Shown here: positions 1 to 10,394 of the stretch, in pieces | Position numbering within the stretch: position 1 is the stretch's first letter | Layout of the letters: each line of letters begins with the position of its first letter | From: Karstenula rhodostoma CBS 690.94 | Taxonomy: Eukaryota > Ascomycota > Dothideomycetes > Pleosporales > Didymosphaeriaceae | DNA length: 64,000 bases | NCBI GenBank assembly: GCA_010093485.1 | Contig: MU001501.1 | Coordinates: 947,052 to 1,011,051, forward strand | Direction of reading: 5' to 3' | The notes under the pieces: model-generated | Seen by the model: only the letters and a program-made list of their open reading frames with translations | Databases searched by the model: none | What the model was told of the DNA's origin: nothing | Translations under genes and position numbers: made by a program

Positions 1-555
1 TGGTGCTACTTTTCTCTATCATCGCACTGGTTTATGCACAGTGCATCGATCCAGAGCCGCCTCTGCTTAGTCTGCGGATGCAGTGCTCGCAGAGCCTGGT
101 TAAGGTTACCTGTAATCCATAACGTGTGAGTATCGTCGGCAACGACTGGATGAACCAATGTCAGCTCTTCCCGGGTATACGACAGCAGGCCTCGAAAGCA
201 TTGTAAAACAGTTCATCACTGGACATGGATAGATGCAACTCTCTGGAAGGAGACTTGCAGTGAGAATTCGTGTTCCCATGAAACACCCGGAAAGGGAAAG
301 GAAAGAACAAATGTTGGAGATGAAAGATGAAAGAGCGATGGTCCCGTGTGCGTAGACCCGTGGACCCGAGACCTGATGACATAAGAAGTCTTGGCGGGCA
401 AGTGGCGAGGTCGCAACACAGCCCGCACCGGAGCCCCTCTTAACCTAACTTCTTCCACAACTCCACCCGCCCCCCAGCCGACAACACCACCGCGCCCGTA
501 CACCCCACGTACTTTCTCAACCCGCGCTTCAGCAGAGGACTCGTCAACCAGATTC
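1..555. other. Intergenic / 5' region of eIF1
   Basis: No convincing coding sequence. The last ~150 bases before the eIF1 start are pyrimidine- and proline-codon-rich (CT/CC runs around 440-530), as is common for 5' leaders of highly expressed fungal translation genes. The open frame upstream of position 556 has no ATG at its beginning and looks like untranslated leader. Confidence 0.5.
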
Positions 556-974
556 ATGACCACGGACATCCAGAACCTCAAGTCCTTCGACCCGTTCGCG
601 GAGGCCGAAGACTCAGTTGGCGACGTCAAGACAGCTAGTCAGAATTACATTCACATCCGTATCCAGCGTAAGTGCCCCCTCGCACCCCTCTGCGTGCTTT
701 CGCGTCGTCGCACACCTGCTAACGTGCCTCAGAGCGCAATGGTCGCAAGACGTTGACCACGGTCCAAGGCCTGCCCAAGAAATTCGACCAGAAGAAGATC
801 CTCAAGGTGATCAAGAAGAAGTTCGCCTGCAATGGCACCGTCGTCACCGACAGCGAGATGGGCGAGGTGATTCAGCTGCAGGGTGACCAGCGTAAAGATG
901 TCCAGGAGTTCCTCACCGACAAGAAGGAGGGGCTGGGCCTCGATGCCAAAACCATAAAGGTCCACGGTTTCTAA
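556..974 (+). CDS. SUI1: Translation initiation factor eIF1 (SUI1)
   Basis: Two exons, 556-667 and 733-974, joined across a 65-nt GTAAGT...CAG intron, giving 117 aa. The product begins MTTDIQNLKSFDPFAE and, across the junction, reads IHIRIQQRNGRKTLTTVQG, the eIF1 signature. It continues with the SUI1 core (KKFACNGTVV, GEVIQLQGDQR) and ends in IKVHGF, the family C-terminus. eIF1 binds the 40S subunit near the P site and enforces AUG selection. Length is close to the usual ~110 aa; a slightly longer acidic N-terminal segment is the only difference. The ATG at 556 was chosen because it matches the family start. The gene is convergent with CDC9, with ~640 bp between the 3' ends. Confidence 0.97.
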
Positions 975-1617
975 GAAGCCTCTGCCGACGCGCGCAGCAC
1001 CCCCGCCGTCACCGGTGCCGCTCAAAACAACAGGGCTTTGGCCCCGATAACAACATTGAGACGGCTGGTCACAAGGCTGGAGGCACAGTCAGCCGCGGGG
1101 CTGATCATGCGGCGTCGCGCCGGTAGATACCCATTTTGTACGGCTCTTTCCTCATGACTTCGGCTCTGCTTTGGGAATGCGATGGAGGGAGGACGTGTAT
1201 TTCTCTCGAGTCATGTTTTTTTCACCCAGAATATGACTATCTATGATTTGCAAATGGCGGGCTTGTAGAGCAGCCGCCTGCCTGTGGGGGCCAGCCTTCT
1301 CGATAGTCAAATCAACAGGTTCGCTATGCTATGCGCTTTGTTTTCTGTGCGCCTCTGGTTGTTTCGTGCTGTGACTCCGACATCTGCTGTCATCTTTCGT
1401 GTTGGTTGTGCGATGCGCGGACCTTCAACGGTGCGCCTGTGGTTCCGTGTGGGTCCCGCTTTCCGTTTCAGTACGTACCTGGCCCAACGGCATGCCATCA
1501 TAGCATCACCCCGCCTTCCAAACCATAACCAGTAAGCATTTAGTATAGTCGTCACGACATAAGTTGGGATATCGAAACTGCATAGTCGAATTCACATGCA
1601 GATTTCAAAGTATCTTA
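975..1617. other. Convergent 3' intergenic region
   Basis: Shared 3' region between eIF1 (plus) and DNA ligase (minus). Only short chance ORFs are present. No terminator-like structure or repeat was recognised. Confidence 0.5.
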
Positions 1618-4260
1618 TCACTCCTCGCCTTCAGCAGCCTCATCTCTGTTGTCCGCTGGCGCCCTCGCCTCCTGCTTCCTGTACAGCTCTGCAAGATAAC
1701 CCGCTTCGGTAGCTTCATCGATCCCCTTATCCTCCCTCACCTTCAAGAACCGCGGGAACCTCGTACTCAGCCCTCTTTCCTCGCTTACCAGCCCAATAGC
1801 AGCCGTGTACGTCGGACTGAGTGTCAAGTCCGCAAACGCCACCTCCCACACCTCCTGCGGCTCAAACCAGACATCCGGCGTCCCGGCACCGCCGTTATAC
1901 TCGACATAGCTCGGTTTCCCGCCGAAAAGCACATTCGTGCACTCCGGGTCGTCTTTGTCGTACTTTGCGCGGTTGGCTTTGTAGAAGGCGTCCGTGAAGC
2001 CGCTCATGCACTTGGTAACGGCTTCCAGCTGCCCAGTTTCGGCGTTGCGGATTGCGAGCAGGATGGGAGACCACCACGCGGCTTTGCGCCCCGAGCCGTG
2101 GAAGGCCGCGACGGGGATTAGGTCGAGGGTATCGGAGGTGGTATTGTAGTCTTTTTTTACTTTGAGCCACGAGTCGAGACGTTTGTCTGGCTCGTAGGTG
2201 GAGAGTAGGGCTTTGCGGCGGCCGTGTGGGGGTCTAGAGGGCTCGTCCAGTACGGCATCGGTGCCTGCGGTTTTCAAGGCCTTCGATTTGGATCGACCTT
2301 TTTTCTTTGGGGTAGGGGGCTCGGAGGCGGCGTCCGGAGGCAAGTCGAGGTCAGCTTGGAGATCGGGATTGGGCAGGTTGTCGAGGACTTTAACCATGAT
2401 GCCTTCGCATTTTATGTCGAGAGCGCTCTTGAAGAAGGCTTGCACGGTGTCCACGTCGGCAGACGTGGCGTCTAGGCTCTTGACCCATGTGAAGTGATGC
2501 GGTATCTCTACGAAGAGACTTCGAAGTAGGTTTCTGCGCTCCCGGAAGGGCCGGCTGAGCAGTTCCTCGCCATTAAGATACATGAGGTCGAAGGAGAAGA
2601 GACACACGTCAATAGTGACGCTGCCTATGACCACGTCTTTTCTTGCTCGGTTCGACAGCGTTTGGAATGTCTTCAGCTCACCAGATTCGCGGTCAATAGC
2701 CACGACTTCCCCCTCGAGGATGAAACTCGATACGCCTTCGCCACGTATCTTAGGCACCAAAGCGACCAGATCTGGATACTTGTCCGTCATTACTTCCAGA
2801 TGTCGCGAGAAAATTGTCACCTTGCCAAGTTCGTCGCAATGCACTTGTGCCCTCTGCCCGTCGTATTTGTATTCGCAACTGAAATCCCGACCCTGCAACT
2901 TGGTGAGCATCTCACCCAAATCGCGCGTGATTGATCCCAACATGGGTCGGAGAGGTATATGCAGGGCCAAGCCACATCGCACGAGAAGTTCGTCGCATAC
3001 GCCGATTTCGAGGAGCGAGGGGATGAGGTCATTGTAGTTAGGACGGCGGGCAAAGCAGGCCTTGACAATTTCCTCGTTCTTTAGGTAGACTTCAGCCAAT
3101 TCTTCCTTCTTCAGCTTCTGCAGCGCCTTCCGGTCGCGGGTCTCAAACTCGGCATCTGGAGGCTTGGACAGCATGAAAGCTCGCGAGAGAGCGATGAGCA
3201 TGGTTGTCTTGACAGCCCCGATCCTTAGATGTTGGACCAGAGTCCTGACGATGTATCGGCTCTCCTCTGCACCTCTCGCGTCCTGCACGAGCCTTTCAAC
3301 AATCCTCTGTTTGTTCTCCACGCTTCCATGTCCCTTGCTGTTCGCAATTTTGACCAGCGAATCGAAGACGCTCTTAATCGTGAGCGGCTTCGGTTTCCGC
3401 AGCGTGAAAGACTGCCGCTTCTTCGCCTCGAAAGCCACATCGCCCGGATCGCCGTATTTGTTATGCAATGTTTTCAGACCTGCGTTGTCCAACCCGCAGA
3501 CCTTCTTCAAAGCCTTCGAGATAGCTGATCCGCCCAGTCCCAGTTCAAGGTCGATGTACGGCGGTGAGATGGCGTTCGTCGCTAGCCACACTGCAGGCAG
3601 CAGACTATCCGGGTCGCCCTCAATTATCGTTCGCAGCAGATTTACGAGCGTATCCACAATCTTGATCCGACTCGTGGTGCTGTTGACGAGCACGAAGCAG
3701 CGCGTAAGCAGTGCGTACGTCGCATGCCCCCCTTCTGCCGCCCAGTGTCTCTGCAGGTCTGCTATGTACGTCGCTGGGTCGAATTCGAGGGGGCTTTGAT
3801 CGAAGGGTATGTTCGCGGAAACCGTGTCTTCGGCGGCGGCCGTAGACTGGAGCGAGAGCGTGTTCTTCTTGGGTGCTGTGTTGGTAGAAGGTTCGACAGC
3901 AGGCTTCTCGTCGTTTGGTAGAGTATTTGTGCCTCTGTCTTCGCTTGCATCGCCGTTCGTCGCTGACTGAGCGGCCTTCTCTGGCTCTTCGTAGAGATCG
4001 CTGGAGGTTGGTGCTTCGGTGCCTGCTCGCTGGTCTTGTTTGTTCCACTCTGCTTGCAGTTTCCGCGCAAGCTCCTCGTCTGTAAGGGTAGACGTGTCTT
4101 TATCGCCATTCGGAGTATCGCTGGTCCCTATGGCCTTGACATCCGCCTCCTTGGTCGGTTTCGTTACATCCTGCTTCTGTTTCGCGAAGAAGTAGTCTAG
4201 GCTGCGGACAGGCTGGCTGGAGCCATCATTCTTCTTGCGACGCTTCGTCGGGGTACTCAT
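1618..4260 (-). CDS. CDC9: ATP-dependent DNA ligase I
   Basis: Single-exon ORF of 880 aa. It seals Okazaki-fragment nicks and completes excision repair in the nucleus. An N-terminal disordered, charged region with the basic cluster KRRKK and a PCNA-binding-like VRSLDYFF segment precedes the DNA-binding domain. The adenylation active site is CEYKYDGQRAQVH, with the AMP-accepting lysine at about residue 465. Other nucleotidyltransferase motifs are visible: FILEGEVVAID (III), FSFDLMYLNGE (IIIa), EGIMVK (IV) and WLKVKKDY (V). The OB-fold tail includes FPRFLKVREDKG. Length fits fungal LIG1 orthologues. The PIP-like box lacks the canonical leading Gln. The start is set by the conserved nuclear/PIP N-terminus. 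Confidence 0.97.
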   Translation of the reverse strand: MSTPTKRRKKNDGSSQPVRSLDYFFAKQKQDVTKPTKEADVKAIGTSDTPNGDKDTSTLTDEELARKLQAEWNKQDQRAGTEAPTSSDLYEEPEKAAQSATNGDASEDRGTNTLPNDEKPAVEPSTNTAPKKNTLSLQSTAAAEDTVSANIPFDQSPLEFDPATYIADLQRHWAAEGGHATYALLTRCFVLVNSTTSRIKIVDTLVNLLRTIIEGDPDSLLPAVWLATNAISPPYIDLELGLGGSAISKALKKVCGLDNAGLKTLHNKYGDPGDVAFEAKKRQSFTLRKPKPLTIKSVFDSLVKIANSKGHGSVENKQRIVERLVQDARGAEESRYIVRTLVQHLRIGAVKTTMLIALSRAFMLSKPPDAEFETRDRKALQKLKKEELAEVYLKNEEIVKACFARRPNYNDLIPSLLEIGVCDELLVRCGLALHIPLRPMLGSITRDLGEMLTKLQGRDFSCEYKYDGQRAQVHCDELGKVTIFSRHLEVMTDKYPDLVALVPKIRGEGVSSFILEGEVVAIDRESGELKTFQTLSNRARKDVVIGSVTIDVCLFSFDLMYLNGEELLSRPFRERRNLLRSLFVEIPHHFTWVKSLDATSADVDTVQAFFKSALDIKCEGIMVKVLDNLPNPDLQADLDLPPDAASEPPTPKKKGRSKSKALKTAGTDAVLDEPSRPPHGRRKALLSTYEPDKRLDSWLKVKKDYNTTSDTLDLIPVAAFHGSGRKAAWWSPILLAIRNAETGQLEAVTKCMSGFTDAFYKANRAKYDKDDPECTNVLFGGKPSYVEYNGGAGTPDVWFEPQEVWEVAFADLTLSPTYTAAIGLVSEERGLSTRFPRFLKVREDKGIDEATEAGYLAELYRKQEARAPADNRDEAAEGEE

Positions 4261-4686
4261 CTTCTGGACGAGGTGGCCGTGGGTGCGAAAAAGCCATAGT
4301 CAAGACGGTATGGCGGTGCGGCATACAGTATGGCGGTAGCACTCATTCACGTCATGACGCGCTTGGACCACCGCCTATCCTCTACTTCGCGTTACGCGAC
4401 GCGACAGTCACGCCCTGCATCTTGTGCTCACCTCTTCTACGAAAGCCACTCACAGTGACAGTTTTCCGAACGCGTCTCTCGTTGTCTACAAGCCGGATGT
4501 TTACCTTGTCTGCTAGACTCGCCTGGCCGTTTAGCTCAGACATTGGGTCGTGGATTGTCCTGATCCAGATCTGGTCTAGTGGCTTTATCTTGGTTCACTC
4601 TATCCAAGCTGTTCCCCCGAGCGGCTGTTAAAACAGACCTCCTCCAAAGGGGATAGTGCGCCTCTTGGAGCGGCCCCGGGTCAATC

Positions 4687-6196
4687 ATGGTTCGACCGCA
4701 AAGGGTTCGTGGTTTCGATGAAGCCACAGGGCAAGTGTATGAAGAGACGCAAGTTCCGGTTACGTCTATGGTCTCAGCTTGTAAGGAATGCCCGGACGAA
4801 AGTGCGGGTAAATCTAGGCTGACATTACAACCATCTCAGGGCCAGACAAATGCAACGGTAGGAGGACAAGACCGCAGTCCTATCGTCATCGCGGCCCGGG
4901 CACCTCTTCACTCTACGATATGGCAATGCGATCCTGTGCCTGGCATATCAACCTGTTCACGCCCGACGATTTGCAATGTGCAGAGTGGCATTTTGCTCAT
5001 AGAATATACCACCACCTGCAGAAGAATCAAACCTTGACAGCGAATGCGTGGTCTCTGTTTCAACAAGCGTTTCCCGGCGAGGAAGAGCTCAATCACACTT
5101 ATCCAATTCGCATACCAGCTCTTTATGGTCAATCCACCTCCGAACTACCATCCATTCAGCAGTGGCTTCGGCTGCTCCCGTTCTCACATCTATCGTTGCT
5201 CAACATACAAAGTCTTTGTCTCCGTATCGGCGACTTGATCACCCTAACAAATCTTCCCAACCTCGGCGTCCTGCTAATGCGATCCGCCTATGGAGAGTGG
5301 CAGCAAGAACTCGACGACAGGGCGATGAGAGACTGGAGTCGGGCTGTACGGGAGAGAGGCGCTTTTACACAACTGAGAGTGGTCGGCCTCCACCATCACG
5401 CAGCAAGTCTACAAGCTACTTTGAAAGGCCTGTCTCAATTTCCGGCCCTGCGAATCTGTACCGTTGAACCTCACGCTCCCTTAGCCTCTTCACAGGCTGC
5501 TTTATCGCAGATTGCGAGCGCGGCGCTGCCTTTTGAACTCCTTTCCGACACGACCTGTAACGACGACGATGATCCTGAAGGCATCTGGTCGCGCGGAAAC
5601 GTGTCTGGTAAGTCATATACGTGCAAAAGAGGTCGAGGTCATTGGTCTCTGTTTAATGTCACTTTCCTAAACACAATATATGGCAAACATGCTCGAATCT
5701 ACTGCTGCTTTGCCCAGAACAAATCCCGCGCGCCGACTGATCAAGAGCACGCAGCTCCTAGCTAACCAACACTGTGTATTGAACTGTCGTAGACAGTGTT
5801 GGATTGCGCTCCCTCATCGCAGACAGTGACTTCGTGACGTTCTCTATCCCCACAAGGACCATCGCTAACCATCGAGGAATTCTAGGCCACGTCAAGATGA
5901 AAATGCTGTACGAACTAGCCGGGCGAATGCACCCGCAGAATCACGCCGAAGACATACCCGGCTCGGCCGTACTCTCGGTATACTACGGTGCAGAACGAAA
6001 TTTCGCATACACCAGATATCCCCTCTGGTTCAAGCGAGTCGCAGATGTTGAGTCAGAGCACCAAGATGGTCGACTGCCGAAGCGATCCCCGAACGATGAA
6101 GGAGGTGAAGATAAGGCTGGAGGTGGGAAGAAGAAAAGGAGGGTTAGAGAGGGGAAGCAGAAGGATATCGGATCGTTGTTGGGAGGGTTTGGATAG
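4687..6196 (+). CDS. Conserved-looking hypothetical protein with basic tail
   Basis: Three exons: 4687-4780, 4840-5607 and 5793-6196, 421 aa. The first intron (59 nt) has GTAAGG, a CTGAC branch point and CAG; the second (185 nt) has GTAAGT and TAG with a CTAAC upstream. Splicing joins the start MVRPQRVRGFDEATGQ to SLYDMAMRSCAWHINLFTPDDLQ, and frame is kept through both junctions, which supports the model. The middle contains leucine-rich stretches of the type LTNLPNLGVLLMRS, as in fungal F-box/LRR-like proteins, but I cannot identify an F-box. The C-terminus is lysine-rich (GGGKKKRRVREGKQKD) and ends SLLGGFG, suggesting a nuclear or nucleolar location (inference). Function unknown. Confidence 0.75.
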
Positions 6197-6646
6197 GGCG
6201 ATGGAGGAGGTTTTGATCACCCCAGCCTCTATACAGATTCATCTCTGCCCTGAATTTGCTCGCCATATACACACATGTTGAATCGTTCCGTTTTGTGACC
6301 CGCTGTTACTCGCCAATTGTTTCACGTCTGCGTGTGAGTCTGATTCTGCGGGAACGATGCGGTGATTGCTCGTTTTTAAACTAAGTGCACTGGTTAAAAC
6401 AAACAATCCCGGCAAATGTTGGAGCTGACTGAATGCGTAGACACTACGAGTCTCTCCTCAGTGACCAGTTTCGCTCCTTACACAGAGTCAAACACCTGAG
6501 CAAGCACTTGTCACAAACATGTTTATATACAGCAGCGTTCACCACCGAAACTCCGCATCAGCGCACTATAAGTTGTCTCTGATTGGCAAGCGGCACAGTG
6601 AGTCTAACAGCCAATTACCTCTTTCCTGGGCCGCATTATCACCCGG

Positions 6647-7288
6647 ATGCCTCTCCCCCAGAAACGAACCCAGGATATCGCATCCGTCATGGAAGGAAGT
6701 AAAGGTACGCGAGCCGTGAACATATATCCCAGCATGATCCTTTATGCTAACATCAACCTAGGGATAGGCAAATTTGTCGTTCCATACGCGAATGGTGTCG
6801 CCTCACCACACAACCTCGCAGCATCCACCATAGCAGCTCTCCACTTCTGCACCGCCTTAGCCGAGGAGCGTGGAAATCACGAGCTGGCAGATACGATGCT
6901 GCATCTGGCTGATATGCATCAAGCCGTTGGAGAAAGGTTCATCGAGACTGGAAGGTCGACTATGGAGGATAGAGTTGAATTCAGGGAGGGCATCTTGGCG
7001 TGGTACCTTCATCGAGCTATCAACGCAGATGATGAGATGAGTATGAAGGTGAATTCAGATGAGGAGCATACAAGGCCGACAAAGATGACGAACCATGTTC
7101 GAGACTTGATACTACAAGTTAGATCGCGGATTAAGAATGATGGAGCCGGCAACTATGAGTTCAAGCAGGAGGGACTGAACAAGGAGCTGCGGTCTGAGGC
7201 AAGGTTGGGTACAATGAGCGCGTTGAAGCCAAGCAGACCGTTTGACGAGCAGTGGGTAGAGGGGCGCCTTGATAAGGACACGAAATAA
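6647..7288 (+). CDS. Small hypothetical protein
   Basis: Probable two-exon gene, 6647-6704 and 6762-7288, 194 aa. The 57-nt segment 6705-6761 is a multiple of three without a stop, so the ORF also reads through it. It nevertheless has a good GTACGC donor, a GCTAAC branch point and a CTAG acceptor, and removing it gives SKGIGKFVVPYANGV. The product is mostly helical and hydrophilic, with no signal peptide or membrane segment, and I recognise no domain. An additional 5' exon cannot be excluded because the ATG at 6647 lies close to a polypyrimidine-CAG. It is codirectional with the preceding gene and convergent with DHR2. Confidence 0.5.
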   Translation: MPLPQKRTQDIASVMEGSKGTRAVNIYPSMILYANINLGIGKFVVPYANGVASPHNLAASTIAALHFCTALAEERGNHELADTMLHLADMHQAVGERFIETGRSTMEDRVEFREGILAWYLHRAINADDEMSMKVNSDEEHTRPTKMTNHVRDLILQVRSRIKNDGAGNYEFKQEGLNKELRSEARLGTMSALKPSRPFDEQWVEGRLDKDTK

Positions 7289-7450
7289 TGCATCGATATG
7301 AACGACTGGCGTGGGTTTCGCTGGACGCTACGTGGGGTGGTTTGGCTGCGTGGCTGAAAAATTTATCCCCTTCCATTAACATTTAGACAACTATTTTGTT
7401 CAGATGACAACATTGGGATTTTGTACCTGTAGTGAATTGTCCAAAGTTCC

Positions 7451-9978
7451 TCACATAGGTACCACCTCCTTCATGATGTCCTCTATCCAGTTCATCTGTA
7501 CTGCGCTCACCTTCTTCGCATACGACTTGTTCGTGAACAAAAACTCGCTAAACACGATCGCTTCAGCTTTGATCTTGCGCCCGTGCATCACGCTGCTAGG
7601 ATGGACAGCCACAAGCTGATTGTGGAAGAACGTTTTGTAGCTGCCATCAGGGCACAATCGCGCAGTATTTGATACGAAGCCTCGCAATATGCAGGCGAGT
7701 ATTGCGTCAGTATTTGGCGATGAGTTGGACGCGGGTGCTTCTGATGAAAGAAGTTTGAGCTGGGTGCATTGTTGCCGGAGTTGCTTGCGGATGTTCTGTG
7801 TTGTATTAGCATCTCGTGCTATCTCGGGACAGGGGAATTAAAGTTCGTGTATCTTACCATGACACTCTGCATAGCGCGATGAGACACGAAATGTCTCTCG
7901 CACCATGCTTTCCGATCCGTCTGCTCCTCAGCGTACTGTTGGACTGTCGCTAAGAACGTCATGTGATCGCCTTCCCGGCGGTACAGGTTTCTTCTCGCTT
8001 CTTCGGCTTGCTCTCTCTTTTCCTCGGTGGCGATGTTGAAGAATATGCTATCTTCGGTGCTCAGGGCTGAAATGATGTCAATCACGTCAAGTAGACAGTC
8101 ACGTTCCGGTTTCGCAGCCTCCACGATAATGCGAGCGAGCGTTGGGGTGACGGGTAGCTTAGCCATCTTGATACCAAGATCGTTGACCGTTCCGTCCTCA
8201 TTCAAAGCGCCGAGGTGGAAAAGCTGCATGAGAGCTTTACCAAGGGTGTCTCGCGGTGGTCGGTCCAGGAATGGAAAGTGCAACACGTCATTGACACCGC
8301 GCGCTTTCATAGTGAGCAGGGATTGGCTGAGGTCACAACGAAGGATCTCTGGCATCGTTCGCTCTTCCAGTGACTTGAAGTCATTTTCGGTATAAAGTCG
8401 ATAACACTGTCCTGGCGCTTCACGACCAGCACGACCTTGACGTTGAATCGCCGCTGATTTGGAGATCGGTCTTGCCAACAGCGACTCCAGACCCAGGTTA
8501 CTGCGATATTGCTTGATCTTTGACTTTCCACAATCAATGACAAAGCGCACACCGGGTACTGTGACCGATGTTTCAGCGATGTTGGTAGCTAGGATAACCT
8601 TGCGAGTCCGGTAGGGGGTCGGTTGGAAGATGCGCTGCTGGGCGTGCTGGGGCAAAGCGGCGAATAAAGGGAGTGCAAGCAGCTTTGGCATATCTTTGTC
8701 CATTGCTGCCGCATAGTCGTTCACTAGTTTCTCCAGAGCTTCGATTTTGTCCTGTCCCGTGAGGAAGACAAGGACATCGCCAGGTAAAGGCTCTTTGTAG
8801 TGGATCTGGAAGATGATTTTTAACGCGGATTCGACCCAGTCTAAGGTCGGTTCAGGTAGGTACGTAGTCTTGACTGGGAATTGGCGACCTTCCACAAAAC
8901 AGGTTGAGATGCGATCGCGCCTTGCCTGCGATGCTGTGATAGGATCGCTTGAGGTCTCGGGAGCTTTTTGGTCTTCATCCAAACCTTCGGCGAAGAAGTT
9001 TACGAGACCCTCTACATCAGCTGTGGCGCTCATGACGACTACCTTCAGCGGGTGCTTCCGTCCTTCCTTACCGTTTTCAATCCTTGAGACCAAGTTCTTC
9101 AGGAAACCAAGGATCAAGTCGACATTGACGCTCCTCTCGTGGACTTCGTCAACAACAACCGCGCTGTACTGCTTCATGTCGGGATCTCGAAGCATTTCCT
9201 GGAGCAGCATACCCTCGGTCAAGAACTTGATTTTCGTGTTGGGGCCTGCAGCATTGTCGAAACGAACGCTATATCCGACTTTGGCCGCGGGACTCTGTGC
9301 GCCGAACAAACTTCCCATCTCTTCGGCAACTCGTCTGGCGAGCGATATTGCGGCTACACGACGTGGTTGCGTGATCGCAATAGTCTTGGTACACCAATCC
9401 TCGGATTGCAGAAACTGTGGTACCTGCGTCGATTTACCGGAACCGGTTTCACCGGTGAGCACCAGTACATTATTTTTTCTCAAGCGCTGTCGAATAACGT
9501 CTGCCTGAGACCAGATGGGCAAGGCTTTGCGTTTTGGAAGAAGCTCATCGCGCTTCTTGATCAGATGCGGGCTTTGGTAAGTACTTTGCCCGCCATTTGG
9601 GGTGTTTCTGGACCTCGGAGGGCCCTTAGTCGACTGCGCATTACGCTTCTCGCGCTGGTCTCGGGCCCTTTCTGCTCGCTTTCCAGGGTCCTTTGGGTGT
9701 TGCTCAGCCTCCGGCGCTTTGATGTCTTCGATATGCGACAATTTGTTAGGTACGATGGGCTTTGGCGTCTTTGTCAAAGTGGGCAGAACCACGCTGGGTA
9801 CAGTTTCCTCGGTTGGTTGTTCTTCGTTGTCGTCGTCAAACTTGGTCACTTTGCCAGCACCTTTTCTAAGGTCAACACCTGCATCGCCACCCTTCCGCTT
9901 TCGCTTTTTGCCTCTTTTGAGCTCAGTGTTCTGGTCGTCCCCGCCATGGTGGATTTCCCTAGGTTGCGTTTTCGACAT
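7451..9978 (-). CDS. DHR2: DEAH-box RNA helicase, DHR2-like
   Basis: Two exons on the minus strand: 9978-7858 and 7795-7451, 821 aa, with a 62-nt GTAAGA...CAG intron. A basic N-terminus (KRGKKRKRKGG) looks like a nucleolar signal. Helicase motifs in order are: I GETGSGKST (176-184), Ia TQPRRVAA, II DEVHERS (277-280 is DEVH rather than DEAH), III SAT, and VI QRQGRAGRE. A winged-helix/ratchet region follows. The second exon supplies the OB-fold end with HPSSVMHGRKIKAEAIVFSEF and finishes KEVVPM. Yeast Dhr2 acts in nucleolar 18S rRNA processing; this role is inferred from family resemblance. The adjoining glycosidase gene is divergent, with ~415 bp between starts. Confidence 0.92.
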
Positions 9979-10394
9979 GCTGCTGACCGTGCAGGCATTA
10001 CGAACGAACTTTTTTCGATATCCTTGGTGTTATCGATAAGGCAAGCCTTGGCTCGCATTCTGATTGGCCAGATGCGTTCGACATGCGCGTACCTAGCCAT
10101 CCACTTCAACCATCTTTCCCCATAATATCCAGGGATTCGTTAGGCTTCGCATCAAAAATGGTCTTCTACTGTGTGTGCACTCGGGACACATTCGCCCGCA
10201 CGACGAAGCAACTCTGTCGATCGCGACACCCCGCTGGAGTTGGCACTCCGCTAGAATGATCACCCGGCAATTTATCCGTCAATGCAAGGCACCACTAAGA
10301 GGGTACTGAAGCGACCGTGATGATGACATTTCGAATTCTAGGGAGTACAAGATGTCGCCTTTAGCTGCAATAACCTTTCAAGTCATTCGTCACG
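9979..10394. other. Divergent intergenic promoter region
   Basis: 416 bp between the starts of DHR2 (minus) and the six-hairpin glycosidase (plus). It must carry both promoters. No clear TATA element or repeated motif was recognised. Confidence 0.5.
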
